Source: Bacillota bacterium
GTDB taxonomy: Bacteria > Bacillota > Clostridia > Tissierellales > Tissierellaceae
NCBI GenBank assembly: GCA_023388495.1
Contig: JAEWGC010000036.1
Coordinates: 89,513 to 153,512 of the forward strand
Length of the DNA stretch: 64,000 bases
Direction of reading: 5' to 3'
Below, piece by piece: positions 13,665-23,400 of this stretch. The notes under the pieces are model-generated. The model saw only the letters and a program-made list of their open reading frames with translations. It was not told where the DNA came from and did no database searches. The translations under genes were made by a program, and so were the position numbers. Numbering within the stretch: position 1 is the stretch's first letter; each line of letters begins with the position of its first letter.

Positions 13665-16155
13665 ACCATTCTAAACTACATCCAGTAAGATAATCAAATT
13701 CTTCCTTGATTTCCTGTAGTTTAGATTCATCTGCTTCCACAGGTTTGATAACAATCTTTAAATCACCTGGTCTAAAGGAGGGATTTTTACTTAGTAGGAT
13801 GTCATTTTTTCTGCACAATCTTTCTGCTAATTGTATAACTTCATTTTGATTTATAGAGTTTGAGATGCCTATATCCCACCCTATTTCATTAGAAATATCT
13901 TGTATCTTTTTAGCATATCTACGTCCTACAATAGGAGAAATAAAGGAAAGTTCTATATAATTTTTTCCCTTTATACTCTTTTTGTAAGGCTTTAATTCTT
14001 CCATATTAAATTCTTTATCTATATAATTTAATGCTTGATTTTGTTCCATAGTTTCTTTTCTTTGGCTTTTAAATGTATTTAATTGATTATCAACTGAAAC
14101 TTTCTTGTTATCATCAAATAAAATTAAATTAAGACCTGTTTTAGATTTAAATTCTGCCTTTACCTTGTCATAGTCTTCATTCATACTATAAACATTTACT
14201 TCTACTCTTTCCTCTGAGATATAATGAGAAATTTTCTTAATTAAATTAGGCTCAATAAGAGTTTTGATCAAATTGTCAGCGACTGTGATATTAGTATTTT
14301 CGTTTATTTCTACATTCCAATCTACATTAGATTGAAATTCTTTAATTGATTTAAAGATAGAATTAGATACTGCCTTGGGAAAATCAAAGTTTAACACTAT
14401 GGTCTTAGTATCATAGTGAAAACTTGATTTTTTAAAGTCAAAATCATTAAAATATTGATTGACTAAATCCGTTAATTCATTGGGCTTTAACTCCCTAGGC
14501 TTCAAATCCTCTTCTACATCAGCCTTACTTCTTGCCTTATACATAAAAAACCTTCTAAGGTCATTTTCAAAATATGGGCTATCAGCTAATATCTTTTGTA
14601 AGTTTTCTACTTCCATCATATCTATATTTGACCTACCATACCATATAATTAAAAGTTCCTCTATGGTGAACAATCTATTTCCATAGTTCTCTAGTATAAA
14701 ATTCCAAAGCTTATAAATATTTGAACTATGGATTTCTTCTTGTTCCTTCATATAAAAGTCGAAGGTCTTTTTTAATTGTTTTCTAGGATTTTTAATGTCT
14801 ATTTCTACTATTTCGCCAGACCTTGGAGCATAAATCCTTCCGAAACATTCTTTTTGAACCTCCATGGCTAGGCTTTCAATGATACTTTCATCCCCATGGA
14901 CAAAGAAAACATTCTTTGGGCTTAAGGTGCTGATTAAGGCTTTAATCTCTCCCTTATCTCCATGAGCAGAGAGTCCTATCCTTTCAACTTTGCATTTTAA
15001 AGGTAATACCTTATTATTTATTTCTAAGAACTTTTCTTCTTCTGTAGAATCCAACAATTGAAGTAGTTGTCTCCCAGGAGCTTCTTCATCTTGATATCCT
15101 GTAATAACTATATAACCATTATCTAAGGTAACTATATGTTCTGCATAGTATTGACTTGGACCACCAGTCAACATCCCTGAGCTAGATACTATGATACAGG
15201 GGTCTTTATCCTTTAATATCTTTTCTCTATCTTCCTTTGTCATTACAGGCTGTATATTATCATCATAAAAAGGCTCTATTCCTCTTAGGATTTTTTTACC
15301 TAGACTACTTTTTAAATATAGAGGATTATACTTATATACCCTATTTATTTCCTTAACCATACCGTCAACATAGACTTTAACGCCATTAATTTTTTTATTA
15401 TTTAAAGCCTTCTTAAGAATTAATAGTACTTCCTGTGCCCTACCTAAAGCAAAGGCAGGAATAATCATCTTACCATTATTATCAATACATTCCCTTACAA
15501 TATTGATTAATCTTTCTTCTTCAACTTCCCTATTACTGTGAAGTTTATCTCCATAGGTTGATTCAAAAATAGCTATATCTGGTCTCAATTTAGGTATTTT
15601 TGCACCATCTACAGTTCTCTGGGAGAATATGGAGAAGTCTCCAGAGTAAAAAACACTACCTTCATTTGTACTTAAATAAACACAACTTGCACCAGCTATA
15701 TGACCAGCTTGATAAAAGGTAAGCTTTATACCATCTAATATTTCTCTTTCTACTTGAAAATTAAGAAGTTTAACTCTATCTAACATATTCATTACATCTG
15801 CTTCAGCATAAAGAGGTATCTCTGCTTCTTTGCTATTCATTATTTTCAAACTATCATATAAAAGTACCCTAATTAAATCCTTGGTCATACTATTCATATA
15901 AATCTTAGCATGGGGATATTCCTTGCTAATAATTGGTAAGGAGCCAATATGATCTAAATGAGCATGACTTATTATGATTGTATCAATACCACCCTTTTCC
16001 TGAATAGTCCTGAAATCAGGCAATACATCCTTTGTACTACTTTGCCTAATTCCAGAGTCAAGTAATATATTTTTATTGTTAATTTGAAGCAATATACAAC
16101 TTGCCCCTATCTCATAAGCCCCTCCTAGAAATGATAAAACTGCAGATTTTCCCAT
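13663..16155 (-). CDS. Beta-CASP metallo-beta-lactamase protein with duplicated C-terminal domain
   Basis: Putative zinc-dependent RNA-processing enzyme of about 830 residues. The N-terminal part (1-450) has the metal motifs HAHLDH and SGDFS and the beta-CASP blocks AFALGRAQEVL, SSGMLTGG and GLSAHGDKGEI of CPSF73-like bacterial proteins. After a helical region the C-terminus contains two copies of a domain of about 105 residues (near 575-681 and 722-830). Both show the pattern strand-F-x-P, a helix ending in VDW or IGWD, an Asn, an Ala-x-x-Leu helix and a closing TG-x-x-L. ATG 16155 is preferred over the upstream GTG 16167 because GTGGGG lies just before it. Family members are usually 450-550 residues, so the extension is unusual. 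A nuclease role is known for the family; the substrate here is unknown. Confidence 0.82.
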   Translation of the reverse strand: MGKSAVLSFLGGAYEIGASCILLQINNKNILLDSGIRQSSTKDVLPDFRTIQEKGGIDTIIISHAHLDHIGSLPIISKEYPHAKIYMNSMTKDLIRVLLYDSLKIMNSKEAEIPLYAEADVMNMLDRVKLLNFQVEREILDGIKLTFYQAGHIAGASCVYLSTNEGSVFYSGDFSIFSQRTVDGAKIPKLRPDIAIFESTYGDKLHSNREVEEERLINIVRECIDNNGKMIIPAFALGRAQEVLLILKKALNNKKINGVKVYVDGMVKEINRVYKYNPLYLKSSLGKKILRGIEPFYDDNIQPVMTKEDREKILKDKDPCIIVSSSGMLTGGPSQYYAEHIVTLDNGYIVITGYQDEEAPGRQLLQLLDSTEEEKFLEINNKVLPLKCKVERIGLSAHGDKGEIKALISTLSPKNVFFVHGDESIIESLAMEVQKECFGRIYAPRSGEIVEIDIKNPRKQLKKTFDFYMKEQEEIHSSNIYKLWNFILENYGNRLFTIEELLIIWYGRSNIDMMEVENLQKILADSPYFENDLRRFFMYKARSKADVEEDLKPRELKPNELTDLVNQYFNDFDFKKSSFHYDTKTIVLNFDFPKAVSNSIFKSIKEFQSNVDWNVEINENTNITVADNLIKTLIEPNLIKKISHYISEERVEVNVYSMNEDYDKVKAEFKSKTGLNLILFDDNKKVSVDNQLNTFKSQRKETMEQNQALNYIDKEFNMEELKPYKKSIKGKNYIELSFISPIVGRRYAKKIQDISNEIGWDIGISNSINQNEVIQLAERLCRKNDILLSKNPSFRPGDLKIVIKPVEADESKLQEIKEEFDYLTGCSLEW

Positions 16156-16189
16156 AAATAACCCCACTCTCTATATTAATTATAATTCC

Positions 16190-16218
16190 ATTTTATCTAA
16201 AGGGACTAGGTATATCAA
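16190..16218 (-). promoter_or_regulatory. Promoter for the beta-CASP gene
   Basis: On the minus strand: TTGATA, 17 bp, TAAAAT, ending about 35 bases before the ATG at 16155. Confidence 0.6.
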
Positions 16219-16242
16219 GATTATTTTGGAGAGGGACAGGAG

Positions 16243-16271
16243 TTGACCTTCATACAATAATGCTGTAAAAT
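16243..16271 (+). promoter_or_regulatory. Promoter for the S41 protease gene
   Basis: TTGACC (16243-16248), 17 bp, TAAAAT (16266-16271), 44 bases before the ATG at 16316. It is divergent from the promoter at 16190-16218. Confidence 0.65.
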
Positions 16272-16315
16272 AATAACAATAATATATATGGAATTTGACT
16301 AAAAGGAGGCCAACT

Positions 16316-17425
16316 ATGAAAAAATCGATTATATCACTACTACTTGTAATAGTATTATTGGTACCTAATCTTGTGTTAGCAGAAACACAACTCTATTATC
16401 AAGAAGAACAAAAAGCAGATTTAATTTTCTTTGAAGAAATATTTAATCTTGTCAAAAGCTCTTACCCCTTTGAGGTTGATGATAGTAAGCTAATAGAGGA
16501 AGCTCTAAAAGGGATGTTAAAAAGTATAGACCCTTATAGCAACTATTATACAAAGGAAGAAGCGGAAGCTATGCTTTCACCAATATATGGAACCTTTAGT
16601 GGAATAGGCATATATATAGAAGAAAAAGATGGATATATAAATGTAGTAAATACAATAAAAGGACAGCCGGCAGAAAAGGTAGGAATTAAGAAAGATGATT
16701 TAATAATATCAGTAAATGATCAAGATATAAAAGGAATAGGACTAGACAAAGCATCATCTATGATAAAAGGACTAAAGGGTACAAAAGTAAAAGTAGGAAT
16801 TAAAAGAGGGGAAAAGCTTTTAACCTTTGAAGTAACTAGAGATACAATTACAATAAACCCAGTTAGTTATGAAATATTGGAAAAAAACATAGGATATATC
16901 TATATAGAGGAATTTAATTCACAAGCTACAGCAGAAGTGAAAAAGGCTCTAAAGGAATTTGATAGCAAAGGTATAACAAGGATAATCCTAGACCTAAGAG
17001 ATAATCCGGGAGGATTATTTAATGAAGCATTAGCAATATCAAGGTTATTTGTACCTAGTGGAGCTATAGTCCATGTAAAGGAAAAGAATAAGGAGTTAGT
17101 AACTCATAGGTCTACGTTGTTAAAGTCAAAGTATAAACTAGCAGTACTAATTAACGGAAGCTCGGCATCAGCTTCAGAAATAGTAGCAGGAGCAATCAAG
17201 GATAGAAAAGCAGGAACACTAATTGGTACTAAAACCTTTGGTAAAGGCATAATACAAAGCCTTATTACCATATCAGATGGTAGTATGGTAAAATTAACTA
17301 CAGCAGAATACCTAACTCCAAATAAAATTTCAATCCATGGGAAGGGAATAGAACCAAATATAAAAGTAGAAAATACAGAAAAAGAAGATTTACAACTAAA
17401 GAAAGCAATTGAGATATTAAAATAA
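16316..17425 (+). CDS. S41 carboxyl-terminal processing protease (CtpA/CtpB-like)
   Basis: Exported serine protease of 369 residues. A signal peptide (1-22, ending in LVLA) is followed by an N-terminal helical part and a PDZ domain (about 88-175, GIGIYIEEKDGYINVV and GIKKDDLIISVND). The S41 core has ILDLRDNPGG at 225-233, the GSSASASE nucleophile motif at 281-288 and the catalytic lysine Lys310 in TFGKG. Family members cut C-termini of secreted or membrane proteins from outside the membrane, and in spore formers process sporulation regulators. The ATG at 16316 has AAAGGAGG 6 bases upstream; the in-frame TTG at 16295 lies before that site and is not used. It is monocistronic. Confidence 0.93.
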   Translation: MKKSIISLLLVIVLLVPNLVLAETQLYYQEEQKADLIFFEEIFNLVKSSYPFEVDDSKLIEEALKGMLKSIDPYSNYYTKEEAEAMLSPIYGTFSGIGIYIEEKDGYINVVNTIKGQPAEKVGIKKDDLIISVNDQDIKGIGLDKASSMIKGLKGTKVKVGIKRGEKLLTFEVTRDTITINPVSYEILEKNIGYIYIEEFNSQATAEVKKALKEFDSKGITRIILDLRDNPGGLFNEALAISRLFVPSGAIVHVKEKNKELVTHRSTLLKSKYKLAVLINGSSASASEIVAGAIKDRKAGTLIGTKTFGKGIIQSLITISDGSMVKLTTAEYLTPNKISIHGKGIEPNIKVENTEKEDLQLKKAIEILK

Positions 17426-17460
17426 ATGCGACAGCGGGGACGGTTCTCGCTGTCGCATTT
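17424..17460. terminator. Bidirectional terminator with GGGACGGTTCT loop
   Basis: A perfect 13-bp stem AAATGCGACAGCG / CGCTGTCGCATTT closes the 11-base loop GGGACGGTTCT; T-rich on the plus side, A-rich on the minus side. It serves the protease gene and the convergent giant gene ending at 17465. Confidence 0.85.
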
Positions 17461-17464
17461 TTAT

Positions 17465-20400
17465 TTATGGTTGTGGATAAACTTGTATTTTATTCTTAGG
17501 TTGATTTTTGTCACGGATTTCCAGTTTAACAAAAGAGTTTGTGGTGTTTACGCTATCATACAACCAATCTGGCATCTTTGTATTGCCGTTAGAACAGTTA
17601 ATCCAGCCGGTATTGTTACCGTTTGTCAGGTAAATATTATACTCCATTTGATCTGTTGTGCCATTTAGTTCTAAAGGCTGTACATAAGTGCTCAATATTA
17701 TTGTCTTTAGATTTAATACAGGAGTAAATTCTAAAGTTTTAATTAAGCTTGGAAGGGTGTCTTTTTTAGCCTTAATTCTAAAATATACTTTCCCGACTAA
17801 ATCCTCGGTACTTAGATGTACTCCATCTATCCAAGGTCCATTTTCTCCAAAGCTATACTCTAGATTAGTTACATCACCATCAACTATATTTTTATACTTG
17901 AAAGTATCAAATCCTATAGATACATGAGGTGCAGATGCTGAAGCTAGGATTGTATCTTTGAAAATGCTCCTAGATGGAAGTTGATTCTCATTTCCTCTAA
18001 GTCTAAATTCTAGATTTCCTGGAACAAAATTCACATTATATACTAATACCTTAGAGGTAGCTCCATTTCCTAAATCCACATAGTCAATGTTTGTCCAGTT
18101 TCCATCGCCTATTCTGTATTGTAAGCCATTTACAATATCTTGGTGTCCATCAGCAATATTTTGAATAGATATAGTTCTTTCTAGTATATTATAATCTAAA
18201 TTACTATTTACAAAACTCTTACCATCTGCAAATGGTCTTACAGCTACAGGATTTACTGTAACCTTCCTTATATTCCTTGGCTTAGATTTTTCTCTAATGT
18301 GGACTGTCATACCTTCCTTCAATGATATAGGAGTGCTAGTAGCAGTACACTGGAACCATAATCCATCTTCCCCATTATTAGAATCTAAACTATATTCCAT
18401 TAAGGTACTGGTATTTTCCAGTTGAAGCCTTCCAGCATTTAATATGACATTTCCTAAATATAGATTATTTGTAAATACAATCTTCTGCTCTAAGCTAGGA
18501 AGAGAATCTTCGGTAGCCTTGAGTCTTACAAGGACCACATTGCTACCTTCAAACTGAGTATCTACAGTACCCGGGATCCAAGTCCCACCATTGATATTAT
18601 ATTCATAGGCGCTATCCCCACCTAGACCTATCTTTTCAATGGTATAATTTACATCATCATATTTAAGTTCTGGAGCCGAGGATTTTGCATTTATAGTCCT
18701 AGTAACAATTGGTGAAGGTAAAGTAGTTTCAGTACCCCTAGCTCTAATTTGTAATGCTCCAGGCTCGAACTTCACTCCATATATTGTTTTAGACCTATCA
18801 ATGGATTTCCAAGGTTCTACGCCCATTTTATATTCAAGAATTCGATTAGTATATTTATTAGTTATACTACCATCAACTATACTATAACTAAAATCATCAG
18901 TAGCGATATTAGTTTCAGCACCAATACCACCACTAAGTTCAGCGAAGTTCAAAGGTTTAGATTTTTCTCTAATATATACTTTCATACCTTGAATAAAAGT
19001 TACTGTAGTACTATTAGCTTTAGCATCAATCCAAGTACCATTCTTACCATCAGTAGAGTTCAAGGAATATTCCATAGCAGTAGTAGTACCATCAATTTTT
19101 CCTTCAACCACATTAAGCTTTACATTTTCAAAGGTTAGATTTCCTGTAAAATTAACTACCTTGATTAAGCTAGGAAGAGTATTCGTAGTAGCTTTAATCC
19201 TTAGGCTTACTTTCGGATTTCCATTTTTTATTGTGGATGTTACTTTGTCAGTAGCCCAGTTACTACTATTTTGCCAAATACCATCATTTATTTTATATTC
19301 CAGTAGGGTACTATTTTCTAATGGTATTTCACTACTACCATTCCAATACATAATATCCTTAGTAAAATCATCAACTATCAATTCAGGAGCTGAAGCAGGA
19401 CTAACTATGATTGCCAATTCAACAGGCTCAGAAGGTAAGCTTCCAGTAGTTCCCTTAGCTCTAATCTCAAGTTTACCTTGTTTAAAAGCTACAACCGTTG
19501 AAGTTTCAGTAGCAGATAAGTCTTTCCAGCTATCTGCTTCTATTCTATACTGCAGACCTCTTTTCTCCGTATCTGTAATAGTACCAGCTAGAATATTAAA
19601 ACTTACATTTGTTGTACTAGGGCTTGGGACAATATCTACAGTTCCAAGAGTATGCATATTTAAAGGCTTAGCTTTTTCCCTGATAATTACTTTTCTATCC
19701 TTTATAAAGCTTACAGGGGTTTCATTAGCCTTAGCTGTAGTATAAGTTTCACCATCATTTAGACTATATTCCATAGCTGTAGTAGTGCCCAATATCTTAC
19801 CTTCTCCAACATTCATGGTTACGTTTTTCAAGCTTAATAGAGAGATCTTTGCAGTAGCTAGTGATGGTAGATTACTCTCTGTAGCCTTAAATCTAACTCT
19901 AAGGTCAGACTCAGATAATAAGATGATTTCTGTAGTCGGCTCAATGTTCATCCAAGTATTTCCACCATCAGTGCTATATTCATAATCTTTTCCAATCTCA
20001 AATCCGCTTAATTTAACTGTTGTATCAGTAGAATCATAGTTTACCTCACTAATATTAATTCCCGTAGGAGCTTTCCCATGACTTAAAGTAGCTACTAAAT
20101 GAAAGACCTTATGATTGTCTTTATCTCTGACGTATACCTTGCCAGCCTTAAAGTCATCAGGGATAGTAGTATCAGTTCCGCTAGAAGAATCATACCAATC
20201 ACCAGTAGTTCCATTTGTAGAGTTTAAGCTATATTGCATTTGAGAATTAGTGTTTTCAAGTTTTTTATCAACTACATTAATTTTAACTTTTATCAATTCA
20301 TCCATTAAAGAATTTCCTTTAATTAGCTTAAATCCTATTTCATTAGAATCAATAGAATTAGGTTCAGTCACAGCAGTACCTTTAACTTTCACCTTAATTT

Positions 20401-23400
20401 CTATATTATTAGACAAGGTAGTAGAAGCAGTGCCAGATATCTTAATTCCTATCTTAGTTGAATCAACCTTAGATACAGTAGCCACAAGTCCCTTAGGCAG
20501 TCCGGTTATGATTACATCGCTATTATTAATAGTGCTTTTCAATGTTCCAGAAGTTACATCAATAATCCAAGTATTACTTTTAGCATCTACAACCCTATAA
20601 TCAGGAGCCATTAGTACCACGGGAATATCTCCATCAAGTTCATCCTTAATAGCTTCTCCTTCAACCTTCAATATATCAGGATATAGAGTAAAGTGCGGAC
20701 TGGCTACTACATCCCCAGTTGTATCTTGTATCAATGACTTTGGTATTTTTAAAGAAATAACTTCACTATTAATATCAAAGTCAACATCTACCATTGGAAG
20801 GGTAATTGTTATCTTAGTACCAGAATTTCTTGTTATGGTACCAGAAGTCCTTACCTTATCAGCAATTAAATCCCAATTTTCTCCCCCGCTAAATCCATTT
20901 ATAATTCCCTTTATATCATCAGCCCATATACCATCAGCCAACTCAACTACTATAGTCTTGCCACCAGCTTTAATATCAGATTGCCTAACAATACTATTTA
21001 CCACATCGCCAGATATAGTAGCACTTATGGTAGGCTTTATAGTTATAGTACCAGCAGCAGTAATAGAGTTTAATGCTCCATCTATAGCCTCAGGTGGTAT
21101 GACCAAAGAAATTTTCTGCTCTTCTTTAATATCATAGTCTAGGGTCTGAGGTAATAATATAGTCAATATATTGCTGTTTACACTAATGGCACCCTTACCA
21201 TCAGCTATCATGGATGCTATAACTTTGGACCATTCAATGGACTCACTATTAGCCTTAAATCCATTAAATAATTTGTCACGAATAGGTTTATTGCTTGTAA
21301 TATCATTAACCCAAGTAGCATCATTTAAGGTGATAGTAAATTTAGAGCCACCATTTTTAATATTACCTTCAAGAAGAGCGTCTCCACTTAAATTAGCTTT
21401 TCCTTGATTTACAGATGTAATCTGAGTACTACTATATCTCATGATTTTGTTAGTGCCATCAACCTCATAAATACTCAAATATTGACCTATTTTAATTCTA
21501 ATATCTTCGCCAGATATATAATCTACAACACCCGTAGGCAATAGATCGCCTATAGCAGGTGTATTAGGCTGAGAGTTAGTGATTAGATATTTAAGAGTAC
21601 CATTTCCCGTTACTTTTACAGTATCTATTCCATTACCTTCACTAAAGACAATGCCTTCAATAGCAGGTGCAAATTCTCGTACATTGGAGCTATTTAATTC
21701 TACATATTTATATTTCTGAATCTTTCCACTTGTATCAGTTGCTAAAATTAAAATATACTTATATGGTGATTTACCATTGATGACATTGATATCACCACCA
21801 AGTCCAGTGGTAGAATTTATATTATATAAAATACTATCTGAGATTACTTCATTAGTATAAGGTTTTTTCGTACTATCATCTGTTAACTGATATCTCCATC
21901 TTATACTAGCAGGATTTTCAAATCCTAAAGGCTCAAGCTTTAGCCTAGAGGTACCAGGCTTATCTCCTTTCATTACAGTGTAATTAGGAGTTTCCAGCTG
22001 AACACCCTCTCTGCCCTTCACTTGGCTATCAATTAATCTAAATTCTATATATGAAATTATCTTATCATTAGAATCTACAGCAAATAAAATTAGATATTTC
22101 CCAGTGGAAACATTAACAATCTCATTATAGGGAGTATATTCAGTATATCCTGTAACCTTAGATCCAGCCTCAGGAATACCAAAGCTAGTATCACCAATTT
22201 TATAAATCCATTTACTAGCACCAGAAGGTAAATTTAAATAGGTAAACTTAGTGCTTTCATATGAACTGCCAGGTACAGGCTCCTTATAATTAGTCGTAAT
22301 AGTTAATTTTAGTGCAGATCCTGCCTTCACATTAGTGTCATAGGATAATGGTATATTGGCATATGCCTTAGTTCTATTGAAACTATCTACAGCAAGTAGG
22401 AGCAGATATTTCCCAGCAGTGGTAGGCCTGTCCATATTAACTCTAATCTCCTGAGTGCCTTCAATCTTCTCATTAAAATCAGGATGAGTTTCATTATCTA
22501 CTAGCTTATATTTAAACACAGTGCTAGTTAATCCAGTATGCTCTAAAAATTCTATTCTAGTAGTATTAGAACCATTACCTTTCTTTGGCTCTGAATAGTT
22601 TGCTGGAACTGAAGTACCTTTTACTAGTAAATCAGCAGTAGGCATCTTTACACTAGAGCTATCCAGTACAAACTTTTTGTATGCCTTAATTTTGCCACTG
22701 GAATCCAAACCGTAAATCATCATATTCCTTTGGAAATCATTAACCTTCAGTTCAGTTTCAGTCCCAATATTTATATCCGTGTTAACTAAAATATCTCCAT
22801 CATATATACGACTGCTATTTAATTCAGGTACATCAATTTCGCTGCTGTTAATTACATATTTCCAAGTAACCACCTCTCCAGGAATGCCAACGGGATTTAG
22901 ATAGCCAATTTTAGTAGTACCAACTTCAGAACCCTTTACAGGATCAGTATAATTAGTAATCCTTGTAAGCTCCTTAGCTAAAGACTCCTTCACCATATCA
23001 TCCTTAAGTTCTACAATCCCATATGCCCTAACCTTGCCATCATTGTCAGTAGCCAGTATCATCAAATACTTAGTTTCAACAATGATGTCTTGTCCAACTT
23101 CATAGCTAACACTATCTGTATACACTCTATCAAGCTTAGGTACTATATCAGTACCTTCCACGAAAGTATACATCCATTTAGTAGCACCGAAACTGTCTAG
23201 CCCCGATAGCTTAGCTAGTCTAGTGGCACCACTAATATTACCTTTTACTGGAGTAGAGTAATTATCTTCAGAAAGCTTCTTAGCATCTAAAGCTCCCGAA
23301 ATCTTATCATTACTTACACTAAACACTTTATATTTCTTAATCTTTCCACTTTCCGCACTATATATCAATATAGCCTTCTTAAAATCAGCAGGCATACTGT

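Noticed and set aside
20250..20600. Plus-strand frames of 60-190 codons inside the giant minus-strand gene
   Set aside because: They are antisense to continuous repeat domains of the 2296-aa protein and have no ribosome-binding sites or recognisable domains.
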